Positions 41,386 to 53,110 are shown, numbered from the stretch's first letter. The stretch is 64,000 nt of DNA from Ephemerocybe angulata (GCA_013368325.1 JAACJK010000005.1:620001-684000); one strand, 5' to 3'. Program-made: numbers and translations. Notes: generated from the letters alone by a model not told the origin.

Positions 41386-43438
41386 CTAAGCAACGGGAGG
41401 AGCGTCCTGCGCGTCCACCGGCGCCTCGCCTTCGTCCTCCTCCTCGTCGATGGGAACACCCCTGTCACGAACCTCGCCCCCCTGCTCCTGTTCGACCGAG
41501 AGGTCGTCCTCGACCTGCGAAGCCGAACCTGACGAAGGAAGGACCGCGATTTGAGGAGCGGCAGGCGACGACGACGATGGGAGTGGATTGGAGGCCGGAG
41601 TAATGAAGTTGGCAGGGTTGACGACGGGGAACGCGACGGTGCCTTGACTGGTTCCTCGGTTCTCGGCAGCGGCGTACCAAGAGGAGGAAGCGATGCTCTT
41701 GATGAGCTCGTCAGAGCCGCAGTCGCGAGTGCTGTTTAGGATGTTCGCGAGGAACGATTGAGCGGCGTCGACCTTGAGGGCCTGGAACTCGCAAAGCTTG
41801 CGCATCTCGTCGTACAAGGCGTGCTCGACGACGAGCGTTTGGTAAGCACGATTAGCATCTAGAGAATGGGGGAGGTGAGTAAAACGGAACCAGGAGGGCG
41901 CGAAGGGTAGAACGTACTGTTGACGCTCGGCGCCTGACTCGTGAGGTACTCCATCTCCCGGACTTGAGATAAGGTGACGCGAGGAGGGCGTATCGAAGGA
42001 GCCCACGAGCACGACTGGCTCGAGGTCTTACAAGCCAAGCACTTCCCGTGGGGGTCTTTAGGGTCCTCGACGCACTCCGGAAGTGCACCTCGAGCGATGC
42101 ATCGACCGCAAGGAGGAGGCGGCTGGGATCGAGCGGTGAGTAACGGAGTGGCAATGGAGAAAGAGAGACCCACCCTAGGAGGAGGAGTGGTGACGCGCTT
42201 GAGGAGCTTGACGTCGGAACGAGACGAGAGGAGCTGGGAGGGCGGCACTAAGTGCTGAAGGACCTCGGCCATGGCGATCTGATGAGCTTGAAAGGCGGCG
42301 GCCTGCCTCGCAGCAACAAGTTGCCTGCGGCTTTGCGCCTCGTCGACCTCACCCTCGCCGTCGCCTCCAGCATCCTCAGTGTCGCCCCCAGCGTCTCCAA
42401 CGAAGTCGCCGGTAATGCTGGAGGAGCCGCTAGACGAGTCGGAATCGTCGGACTGTTCAGGATCGTAGGCCTCGACGTCGATCACGGTCTTGGCGGATTT
42501 GGGAACGGGAGGGCGAAGTTGATGGGCAGCGTACAGAGAGGGTGGAGGCTGCGTGGCACGGCCCTTGCCTTTCGAAGACGAAGTTTTGGTAGACGAGGAG
42601 GGACCAGCACCGCGGGATGACGAAGCCGGCTCGACCTTGATCTTCTTGACAGGAGGCGGCTGTACGCCCAAGAACTGTTCAGATGAGTAGGCCGAGACGA
42701 GTGGAGAAAACGAGATGCACCCCAGTGTCACCGGAGGACTTGCGCTTGGACGGAACCTCGGCAGGACGAGGAGAACTGGGATCGGCCACTTGGCGTCGCC
42801 GACCAATGTCCTTGATCTCACCGAGCGAGATAGATGCCGGTTGTGTCGCAATCCGCTCTCGGGTGTCTGGAGCTTTCAGACGCGAAGTTGAGGGTTTGGA
42901 ACTGGAGATGTGCGCGTTGACGCTGGAGAAAGGATGTGAATACACCGCCGAGATGAACATCGGGGCTACGCACCGGGCAAGGGGCGCGGACACCGTGCCT
43001 TGAGCTCTCCGAGAGGAACCCGAGGAAGGGGCCTTGGATGAAGGGGGTGTAGCCGGAGTAGGCCAGTCGGAGGGCGGAGGATGAGGCGGAAAGAGGGGCG
43101 CGGACCACTGAGCTTTGGGATCGAGCGCCGACGAAAGGGAGCGCTTGATTTTCTTGTCAGAAGTGGCCTGGCCGAGGTAGTACGCCATGAAGTTGCGAAA
43201 AGCGGGGAAGTTGGGATGCTGAGTTAGCAGAGGGTTGGTATGGATGAGTTGCTGTGGATCGAGAAAGAATGGAACTCTTAGCGTCCGATCATAGAGCAGA
43301 CGAGAGGCAGCTTACCACTACGCGGATCCACTGATCGTAGAAGGCGTTTAACTTTTGAGGGCTCCAGTCCGGAGACGCCGTAGCAGCCTGAAGCGCAGCT
43401 ACCATATCGGCGGCCATACCGAGAGAGGGATCAGCCAT
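41386..43438 (-). CDS. Antisense gene B inside the giant element, 6 exons, Zn2Cys6-like
   Basis: Minus-strand exons 43438-43316, 43251-42974, 42901-42721, 42674-42174, 42122-41918 and 41858-41386 join by GT..AG introns. Lengths 123, 278, 181, 501, 205 and 473 sum to 1761 nt, 586 aa without a stop. The N-terminal domain (about 1-90) includes FYDQWIRVV and FRNFMAYYLGQ. The centre is basic then highly acidic. At about 366-399 cysteines form CX2CX8CX10CX2CX6C, close to the Gal4-type zinc cluster, then a helical segment (ANRAYQTLVVEHALYDEMRKL) and an acidic tail. A DNA- or RNA-binding regulator carried by the element is a reasonable guess; nothing proves it. A TATA-like motif (CATATAGC, 43514-43521) lies about 80 nt upstream. 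Confidence 0.8.
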
Positions 43439-43854
43439 CTGTATAGAGAGAGACGAGAGACGAAAGTACGAAGAGAGGCGGAGCGCGAGTTAGAAAGTCC
43501 CCCAAGAAGACCGGGCTATATGTGAAGACAAATGTGACATTTGTGACATGGGCCCGGGAATGGATAACGCAGAAAAATCCTGGGAGAACATTCAGAGCGC
43601 GCTTCGAATGACATGACATGTCGAGAACTACGCGAGGAGGATGTGACGCGGGCTAAACCTGCAAGCACCGGGAAAAACTTAGAATCAATAGAGTCGAGGG
43701 TACAGGGTTGTTAGGACGTCTCAGGATCAGAATGAACCGGGGACCTCGCGGCAAAGGACTGAGGCGAGGCAGACAGGTCGGTGAACTCGCGAGAGGACAA
43801 GAACAAAGTTGGGTAGCGGTATCAAAAGGACTGAGGACAGTCTAGATTTCAGTT

Positions 43855-43863
43855 GGGGGGAGA
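43855..43863 (+). promoter_or_regulatory. Polypurine tract of the giant element
   Basis: GGGGGGAGA directly abuts the TG start of the 3' LTR at 43864. Confidence 0.8.
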
Positions 43864-45249
43864 TGATGCGCCTTCAGCGCGTCTACCCACTAAAAATCGC
43901 GATTTACCTTAATAAATACGCGATTCCCACTGCATATCATCTATCAAAAGACCTGCACCAACGTAAAGGGGAACGAGAGTCAGAGCCGAGCCCAGAGCTG
44001 CTGACTTAGCCTCTCTGACCGACGCGCGGGACTACGAGAAGTGACGAGTAGCCTCAAGCAGGTAAGACCTACCTTCGCGAGACACTTGCTACTTTAAGGA
44101 GACACGCGCGGGACAACTATGGGATCGACTTGGCAAGTAACGGACATAGGCAGAGTAGTGCGTATCAATGGGAAGCCCCCTACCCATCCCTTTGTATCTC
44201 GCGAGAACACTCTCGCCACACCCAGAGTCGAGAGATCACCGTGACATCAGTAGTCGAGAGGGATTGCACCCGAGCCCCTGATAAGCGCCGGAGTATAGCT
44301 CCCGCGCGACTTGATCTTCACGAGAGGTGGCACGTCGAGAGGTCGATCACACCTCGAGATGTTCGCAATCAAACCACGTCTCGGGAAAGTTCTGGGATCG
44401 CCATCGGCTGAGGGGAGAACTCAGTACAGGCACCCGCGTGTAACACAGGGGAGGCGGAACCGGCACAACTTAAGCGCCCCATGATTCCCTTGCCCGGATA
44501 TCGGATGGATCATCCGCGGCTCCACTCTATCAGAGGGGAACCACAATCAGAGATAAGAATAGGTCGTCCCACACGAGACGGGTGGCGCGGCGTGTACGAA
44601 GAAGTCGGTTGGTGGCAACGGCACAGTCTTAGGTATTTACCCGGGCGCTAATTGGCCTCGAGTTCAACCTCGAGAGGTCTTCCCTCCTATCTCTATGTTT
44701 CACTTGGACTGTTTTGGAATGTATCGCGATCGCATGTGTTTTTCATCTGTTTGTCTTTGAGCTTGTTTGTAAATATTCGGCATGTACTTAAGTCTCGCGA
44801 GTAGTTTAGAGAGAATCAGTTACCCCCCAGTTTTCATCTTTCAAGTCTCTAAGTCAAAGTCCAAGTCTAGCCGTCGCGCTATCTGTCTGTCTGTCTGTCT
44901 GTCTGGTCGTCGTGCCAATCGTCTTTAAGTTTTCTGTTCCTTTTGCGAAGCTCTCGAGCCTAGTGAAAGCCCTCTCGTGGTAGCGACCTCGTCCTCCCGA
45001 GACCCCACCCTCTCATCGAGAACCTATATCACCCCGAAGCGCGGTCGAGTCTAGAACTCCCCTTCAAACTTGCTAGTTGCGAGTACCTTAGAGTCGACCT
45101 AGTCCTCTAGTCCAATACATTACTTTGCCCGCTCTATCTTGAGTGAGTTGCCCCTCAGCTACCTTAGTGTGGTTGTGTGTGTGTTGTGTGTTGTGTTTGT
45201 TGTTTTGGTTAGAGGCGTGTTTGGCTCTTAGCCCCGTAGCCGCACATCA
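43864..45249 (+). repeat. 3' LTR of the giant element
   Basis: 1386 bp, two visible differences from the 5' LTR, TG..CA ends. It includes the TCTCGCGAGA palindrome at 44197-44206. Confidence 0.95.
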
Positions 45250-45253
45250 CCGT

Positions 45254-48200
45254 CGGCCATAGCTACATCCCAGTTACAGTCGTTAGCCGCCCGCCTCCCC
45301 GCCTTCGCCATTGCTGCTTGCTGCTGAGCATGCTGCTGCGCCCGCAGAGTGAAGTGGCGTTTCGGAGCGTGCAATTCATCACGGTTGGTACGAAGCTGAC
45401 AGAATATGGCATGCACACTACTGTTATAAATCGTCGATACAGGAACAGGAGTGAATACTTGCCTAAGGAAAGTGTTTCGCAAGAACTTGCAGAATGAATC
45501 AGGCCTGATTTCTCCTCCCATAAGCAGTACTCGAGCTCGTTAAACGGCAAGGTTTGTCCCCGGACCTTGGCTTGCGCAGATTCGTAGACCGTCGACGCTT
45601 GCTCCCACATCCCAACCTATTCAAAAGCGAGCCCAATGTTGGTGTCCGGCAGAAGGGAACGCCGTCGCCATAGACCGTAGAACATGTCCTCCTCCGCAAG
45701 CTCTGCGTAGATTTCCGCAAGCGAGTCGTAGATGTAGTCGCGGATGGTAGGATCATCGTCCTTCATGGTATCGAGCGCCGACCCAAGGATCTCAAGGGCT
45801 ATGTGCCAGCAGCCGAAGTTTTTGGCAAGGTACTTGACAAGGTGAGGAGGGAGTGTCATGGGAGGCGAGCAAGCATGTATTCCAGCGAGCAGGGTTTGGA
45901 TGACATTGGGGCGCAGGGACGCTTGCTTGATGTGATAGTCCTTGCTGAGTAGATTGATCATGTGGTTGGTAACATCGGATTGCTCGCGACGGGAAAGCGA
46001 TGCCCAAACAGCTGGGAAAACGGAGACCCAGACGTCATTGGCTGCTTGGGGGTCAAGGAAGAGAAGGCGCTGGAGAGGACGGAGAATGTGCTGTGGTTCG
46101 GGACGGGGAATTGCATGCAGAGGACCGGAGCCGTTGCGTGTGTGATTCGTCACTTGGAGGTCTGCGGCGCCAAGGAGGAGATGAAGTGCAAGGTAGATCC
46201 AGTTCTGATCGGCGAGGACCTCCCAGTTCTGGACCGCGAGAATATATGTGACTCTGTTGAATAGCGAGCGTGAAACACTGACGTCCAAAAGGTCCATGAA
46301 ACGTTCACGAAGACCACTATCCTTTGCCCTGCAGCCGATAAGGAAGGAGTTCTCCAAGCGGGATGTAAGCTCGCTTCGCCGGAGAGATGGGTCGGTGTAG
46401 ATGTCGTAGATGAGCTCGAGGTAAGGGGTGAATAGGGCATCACCGCGAGATTCGAAGTTGGCCAACTTCTGCATCAGACTGGCCTTCTCCTTGTTGATGG
46501 GGTACGCCGCGTGCTTGTTGTGAACCCAAGTCTTTGCCATGTCCAGAAGGTACTTGCAAAGCGTAACACTCTTTGTCTTGTCGACGAGCGCAACCAAAGC
46601 CATCAGAAGCCACCTGCGGCTTTCACCCAGGGCCGACGTATAGTCCCGACAGATGTCCAGGAACATCATCAGCAATCGGACATTTGCTTCATGGGCAGCC
46701 GTCCCTGGCGTTGATCGGATATGGTCCTTGACGAGTTCGCTAAATAGCTTCATGAATTTCTCTGCGTTCGTCGAGTTACCAGGGTTTCCGGAACCGTCGG
46801 TGCTGGAGAACATCTCAGGTGTTGTGCGAACGACGGACTTCACGATGAGAAGCACTCCGCGAACGTTGGCGCGAGAAGAGGTCATTGAGGTTTCAGCAAA
46901 AACATTGTGGACGGTCCTGTGGAATTCGGCCAACTCTGTGTCCCCGGAAGGCGCTGATTCGGTGAGGGGGAAGAGCGAAAGGAGTTTGTCGAATATGGGG
47001 TAGAGAATATCTTGGAGCGTGGCGTCCTCGGAAAGGAGACCCTTCATAATCAGTTTCTGTAGGATGGGGGCATTCGCGATATACCACGAGTCAGGCTGGT
47101 CAGCAGCAACGACCTGGAGCACCTTCGCAGCAGCGATACCTTGGGCTAGAGCAGCTTCGGAAGCAAAGTCATTCTGAATATTGCGTTAGTGTATGATCAT
47201 GCAGGTAAGTTAGGTTGGAATACTAACCTGCTCTAAGGCCCGGGCGAAAAATCTAAGGCCCACCGTCACATCATTCCAACCGTTAGGACCGACTATACTT
47301 TGCAGCAACGAGAGCACCCGAGGGGTGAGGTTAACTTTGACAGCGGTTTCATGGGTTATTGTAGCCAACCGCATGAGATAACCGACCATCGTCTCTCGCA
47401 GCGCCAGTGGTGTCCTCCACCGGAGTTCTTTCGGAATAGGTTTCCCTTCATCTGCCGCTCGCTTCGTCTCCTGCGCAGCCCGTTCCTCCCATTTGAACAC
47501 CGTTGCCAAGACTTCAACTGAGACCGAACGCGATTCCGGCACCGACGATGCTGATAGGCCGAGTCGATTCAAAGTGCTAGTCATATGAGGGATGAAGAGC
47601 GAGCGAACAGGGAAGAAGAGGTCTGGCTGCTTGACGATGAGATGATAGATGCAAAGGTGTGAGGATGGTTCCTCTGACAAAATCCGTCGCGTCTCTTTCG
47701 CCCAGAAGGGGTAGCCGCTTTCGTCGACGTCCATTGGGAGGCAGGGTACCAAGGTGGACAGGGCTTCGTAGCGCACGGTCGGGCGTGATTCCGAATGAGG
47801 AAGCTGCAAAAGTCCTGTCCAAGCGCGGAGGATGAATTTGGGAGGCGTAGGGAAGGTAGAGAAGAACCGGGCTGCCAGAAGATAACCCATCTGCTTCACT
47901 ATCACATCCTCGCAATTCGAGATATGGAACCAAATGTACTTGACGATGTCTTTTTTGACGTCTTCCAAGAGGTCCGGGTAATACTGGACAAGGGTGGTTG
48001 TGAGATGGAGCAGCTCCGTCCGGAACATGTCGTCGATGCCAGGTGTGCCGCCACCCTTGGACAGGGGGGTCCAAACGAGGCGGTGAAGCTGGGCAATGAA
48101 ATCGGTGTCGATCAAACGGTCGGAGTTTGAGGATCGCGAGGCCTGGACGAGAAGTGTCGGGGTAACCACATAGCGAAGGAAGAAGCACTTGTGTTGCCAC

Positions 48201-48702
48201 GTATACTTGGGGTCATTGAACCAAGTGATGAAGCGGAGGAGGACATTTCGACGAAAGAACAGGTCTTCACTGAGGGCTACATGTTGGTAGAGGAAGTTGG
48301 TCGTGCTGACAGTGTCGAGTTCGAGGTTGCGGGTGTAGATGGAAACGAGTTAGAAGAGAAGATCGATGCGTGGTGACTGCTTGAGAATCTTTATGAATAT
48401 TCTTCGAATAATCGCATGCCAGTGAGTCAGATAGAGAGTATCCACCCCTTCATGGGGCCGGTGGTACAATTGAGTCCCAACGGAACATCGACGATATACG
48501 GATACTGCTTGAAGAAGTCGGTCAAGTCATCGCAAAGCTGAAGAGCTGACTTCAACTCGCGAGGGTCGGATCCAACTGTCAACCGCGCTGCTAGGATCTG
48601 CAAGTTCCTGGCTAACTCCTGCTCGAGATTTGGTGCTAGATGGGCTTGGAGGTTGTTTATGTAGGTGCTCACCGTACTGGAGATCTTCAGATTCTGCAGC
48701 AA
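45254..48702 (-). pseudogene. TRA1/TRRAP relic, middle part (HEAT repeats into FAT)
   Basis: Minus-strand frames at 48427-48702, 47210-48169 and 45617-47122 read through several hundred codons of Tra1-like HEAT sequence, such as MTSTLNRLGLSASSVPESRSVSVEVLATVFKWE. Further on are ENSFLIGCRAKDSGLRERFMDLL, IHACSPPMTLPPHLVKYLAKNFG and YAELAEEDMFYGLWRRRS. After LPFNELEYCLWEE the sequence jumps directly to ILQVLAKHFP and QLRTNRDEL, so roughly 400 residues of FAT domain are missing compared with TRRAP. The expected Gln codon after LAKHFP is TAG. The large N-terminal part of Tra1 is absent too. Normal Tra1 is about 3,700-3,850 aa and essential, so a full copy should exist elsewhere. Confidence 0.75.
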
Positions 48703-49386
48703 GTAGATGATGCCCTCAACGGGGAAGCGATTGAGGTACTTCCCAGAGGTTCCGAAAACGGGTTCTTCGTCGAAAAGTGCAGCTGTATTTATGTCTGGAC
48801 GATAGCGGTGGGACGACTCGGATTCGAATGGCTCGAAACAGCTACCGATCTAAGGATTATGGCAATCAACGTTCAACACCGCAAAACAAAGGCTTGATTG
48901 CCATGAGACGCCAACAACCGTAGGTGATACACCATAATCCACCCAGCGACACCAGCAAAGTGGGTATATCGCCCCTTCCTACCGCACTATCTGTCAGACT
49001 GACACCCAAAGGTAGCGATATCCTACTAGAACTGCACAAGTCGGGATGGCCCACATGCGCCGCATGCCAACAGCGCCTGCCTGAAAGAGCAAAACCAATT
49101 AACCAAGACACAGGTGGGTCTCGACGGGATAGAACACGCCAATACATGAACTGATATATATATATATATAGGTGAATGTCCCAGCAGCCCATGTTATCGC
49201 TATCTTACACCAATGATCACAAACATAAGAGTGAAGCAGATGCAGTAGAGAAGGAGCATACGCTGACTCCCACCAAAAATGCGAAATGACTCCAGTCATA
49301 TTGACCGTGAATGACTGGACTGAACCAATCCATCGTTAGGTCCCGGTCGCGTAAGGTTAGTATGTTCAGGCAAGGTTGCTTAGTCC
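48703..49386. other. Spacer with (TA)n microsatellite
   Basis: No gene is seen. A (TA)n run covers 49153-49170. Confidence 0.6.
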
Positions 49387-50787
49387 ATGTTAATCTTTAG
49401 ACTAGCCATGTACACCAGACCCCACGACCCCACTAGCAAACACATCCCCACCCACAGGGTACTCTGCCGCGAGCCACGTATATGGGGCAACAGTAGTGGC
49501 AGAGGGGAAGGGGAGGGGTATAAGACAGCAGTGGTTCTCCGAGACAAACTCGCTTCGAGACGCTTGCTGACTGCCTTCGGCCCGCACGATATGTTGGAGT
49601 TAAGGGAAGACGGCCGACAGCGATCAGCTGCATCGTTGCAGCACCTATTCGGTTAGCACCCTGCCTAAGACCCTAAACCCTCTTGCCACACTGACCACTT
49701 ATGCAGTAACCCGTGATGGTGCTATACCCTCCGAGCTAGAGGACAAGATATTATCGTGGCTTCCTCTGCGTACTCTGAAGACGTTAGCGCAGCTGAAGTA
49801 CATGAAGTTTACCATTCAAGCCCACCTCAAGAGAAGGGTTAAGTTGATACTGAACGATTTTCACCTAGATGGGGACACCACAATGGATATGATGGTAAGA
49901 CATGAAGTCGTCCTGTCGGGATCGGCCGCGTTAGCAATTGTGTCTCCAGGATCGTGCACCCCTGGAGACCTCAACTTCTATTGCCCTCTAGGGGCGGCGG
50001 GACCAGCAAGATCCCATCTTTCGACTCAGCCAGGATTCCATGAAGAGATAATAGCCACGCAAACGGTCGCGACGTACAGGGCACCGTACAGCAAGTTGGA
50101 CGTCAACAACGGTGTGAGACACATCACCAAGTTCACCCACGTCCCGTCCGGTAAACGAGTATCTCTAGTAGAGTCCATATCCACGTCGCCATTAGTGCCA
50201 ATATTCTATTTCCATTTGACGATACTGATGAACTGCGTTTCTGGTAGAGGTGCCACATGCTATTATCCTGAGTTGACGGAAAATCATGCAAGTCAGTAAG
50301 AGTCAGCCCAACATACACTCTTGACGCTGATATAACGTATTATCACACAGGTCTAATAAATACGCATCTTTTGTTTGACTCCGTGCATAGGCCGCTAGTC
50401 CTGTCAAAGTGGGCTGAGGTGGGCATGTCTATGCACGACACCTGCGAGCAATGGCATCCCAAACATCCGAGTAATACAGTCGTCAAGAGGAAGGAAACAT
50501 GCCAGTGGGCTCACCGACAGACCAAAGATACATGGAGGGCAGCATTGTCCTATGAAGGCGGCCAAGATACGATGCAGAGTCTGGGACCCGAAATATCCTG
50601 GAGATTAGGACATCGGTTCAAGGGGGAGACCCGGACTAAGCACTACAACCCCATAGTGCGCCTTGTCAAAGAGCATTGGCATTTACGCACGTTTCGACTC
50701 CAAGGAAACAGAGTAGAACACGAAGCACCTATAGACCCGATAACAGAAAAGGTGACGCAGAACTTATGGGAACGTTCTTTTCCTTAA
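49387..50787 (+). CDS. F-box-type family protein, 3 exons
   Basis: Exons 49387-49651, 49707-50291 and 50351-50787 join in frame (GTTAGC..CAG and GTCAGT..CAG) to 428 aa. After an uncertain N-terminus there is an F-box-like helix (IPSELEDKILSWLPLRTLKTLAQL), then VVLSGSAALAIVSPGSCTPGDLNFYCP, a signature of this expanded mushroom family, and a conserved close, LINTHLLFDSVHRPLVLSKW. It is a more diverged relative of the gene at 4351. The SGS...GDLNFY stretch recalls a nucleotidyltransferase-like core, but I see no complete catalytic set. Later Met codons (49405, 49591) are alternative starts. Confidence 0.65.
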
Positions 50788-51484
50788 GTACGAAACGTAG
50801 CAAGCTATATTCAAACCAGTGCCCCCATCCCAGACCCAGAGAGAAACTCAAGTTGGCCAAGTGTGGCGGATAAGCTATCGGAGAGACAAAATATGGAGGT
50901 CGAAGTGCGATATGGGGGTTGAGGCACGACTGCAAGCCCTAACGAGGAGACTATTGAGGCACAACGTCTAGGCCATGGGGCCAGGGTGATGACTTGAAGT
51001 CCTAATAGATTTGCGACAAATCCTACCCTCTTAGCGAGACCGACAATGCATTTTTACTAGTATTTAACCAAATGATAGTCGCAACTTAGCAGCTAAGAAT
51101 ATAGAGTATTCAGAGGAAATATGGGGAGATAATTGTGGCCAAAAACCTGGATGATATCAAAGAGACCATGCCGTCGCAACCGAGGAGCCAGCCAGACTGC
51201 AAATGAAATATATCTCGAGTGTGTACTCCGAGTCAGTGTATACCAAGTAAACAGTATATATTAGCAAATGAGCGATAAAAGAGGGGCAGACAAAGGCGAA
51301 AACCCTGTTGTAGATATCAGCATTGGTAGCGAATGTAACGAGAACATATATTGAGACTCCAACATAGCGTATATTCCTCCTCATATCACCAGACGCTAGT
51401 TGGGGTAATTGGGTAGGAAGAGTCACAGACCAGCGAAGACGTTACTGAATTACATTTCACGCTCCAACATAGCATTACCCAGTG
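50788..51484. other. Spacer downstream of R2 paralog
   Basis: I searched the minus strand for the missing R2 C-terminal tail and found no match. No other gene is visible. Confidence 0.5.
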
Positions 51485-52668
51485 TCATGGATAAGAGAGA
51501 CCAGAAGGAAGGGATGCCCCGTACATCACACCGTACCCCATATCGGACAATACCTGATCTGCGCAGAAATGGACGTACTCCTGCAGGTCGACAATGCTGA
51601 TAAGGGGGGATGGCACATTCATGAGGTCTAAAGTAGTCGATCAGGATGAGAGACGAATGGTGTGATAGCTTTGGAATGCAAAATGCCCACCTCTAACGTA
51701 TTCAATTTCAATATCCACAGCTTCCCTGACTATGTCCTTTACCGTATCTTCAGGTAGCCTCTCCTCGAGAGTGCGTAGCATAGCGCAAGAGAACGATATG
51801 TGGAACTGTTCGTCTATTGAGACCTTCCGATTAATTTCAGACAAACCTGGCATCTTATCCGAGCCGGATATCTTAGATATCACGGCAAAGCTAGGCGAAA
51901 AGAATATGCCCTCAACGCAGACAAATGCAACCAGGCGCTCAGCGAAAGTTCGATTATCCTCCAAAATCCATTTTATCGCCCAGATGTTCTTGAAAGCTAT
52001 ACTGGGAAGGCCAGTTGACCAGTGCACCAAAGATTGCTGGTCGTTATAATCTGGGATAAGCCAAGCTATAAGCTTGGCATAGGCCTCGGCGTGAATGTTC
52101 TCCCTACAAGAAATGAGCGGAACGAAACCCATACGAGTCGGAAAGCCACAAGACACTCACATAGCCAACTGAAACCCGTAGAAATATTTAGCCTCCATTA
52201 TAGCGACTTCCTGGAATAATCTCCCGACGATAGTGTCGACGACAAAGCCGTCGGCGGTCGCCAAAAACGACAGGATTCGAGAGACTGCCCGCTTTTCAGA
52301 GAGGGTCACAATAGTATCCCAATGCTGAACGTCCGTGTCGAGCACTATGTTGGCGGGATTCCAAAATACCTCTCTAGCCGACGTGTACAGCTGCCACAAC
52401 TGAAGATAGGACATTAGCACCTGAGACGTTACGGAGAGAAGCGGGTGAATATAGTCACCTTAGGGTGACAAGTGCGTAACACAGTATGCGATTCTTCAGC
52501 GAAACCTCCTACGTCAGGTTGGAGGGAAGGGGACGGCATGGAGTCACTCATCGTTAGCTGGAGATAGACGACGGGCTGCTCGCCGTTGAGATCCACCACA
52601 ACTTTATATACGGCTGGTTTGCACTGTGCCGCTGTCTCGGGAAAGCAGTTAGAGATACCGTGAACCAT
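51485..52668 (-). CDS. Ribonucleotide reductase small-subunit (R2) paralog lacking the C-terminal tail, 4 exons
   Basis: Minus-strand exons 52668-52459, 52420-52161, 52103-51691 and 51627-51485 join by GT..AG introns; lengths sum to 1026 nt, 341 aa. All di-iron ligands of class I R2 are present: Asp127, Glu158, His161, Glu221, Glu255 and His258. The radical Tyr is at 165 (ENIHAEAY). The block EYVHFCADQVLSDMGY matches the late helix of R2. Then the protein ends (GLSYP) about 40-60 residues early, without the NPFDFME block and the flexible tail that docks on R1 and carries the bridging Tyr. R2 normally makes the tyrosyl radical that R1 uses to reduce ribonucleotides. Cofactor assembly looks possible here, but contact with R1 does not. 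The start at 52668 is the first Met. The first intron is short (38 nt). Confidence 0.8.
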
Positions 52669-53110
52669 GATGAATGCCTTACCCTAAACATGAAGCGCCA
52701 TTACCCCCAAGAAAGGGGCGCTCGAGGATGAATAGAGCCGGGTGGGTACCTCTAAGCGAGGGTCACACCAGCCGGTGGGTAGGAAGGCGAGCCTCGATAT
52801 CGACACGACAAGATTAGCGGGTACCAGTCCGTCAAAAGTTTACACCGAAACCGCCGGGAGTAAAGGTGAAGGAGATAAGTCGCCCCCGATAATCCATGCA
52901 TGCAGGAGGCAATACACAGTCAAGTCTGCGAATCAGCGAATGCCTAATCGGGCCGTATATGCTATGTCAGCCTTTCTCACGATCAGCTGTACAGCTCAGC
53001 CTGACAATCCTAACTTGATCCTAACCAAATCCTATCTCGACTTGGACTAAAGCGTAACAGGACGACACTATAAAAGCATCGCTTCCAAAGCCTTCGCCTT
53101 CCACCACACT

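Larger units (their letters stand above)
30271..45249 (+). mobile_element. Giant Ty3/gypsy retrotransposon with antisense genes (14,979 bp)
   Basis: It is bounded by 1386-bp LTRs (TG..CA) and flanked by a 4-bp duplication, CCGT, at 30267-30270 and 45250-45253. Removing the element and one CCGT restores the TRA1-like frame across the site. Order: 5' LTR, primer site, gag, pro, pol, a 4.9-kb stretch with two minus-strand spliced genes, polypurine tract, 3' LTR. By eye the LTRs differ at two positions only (C30600/T44193 and A30991/G44584), so the insertion is young. It has no chromodomain. Confidence 0.95.
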
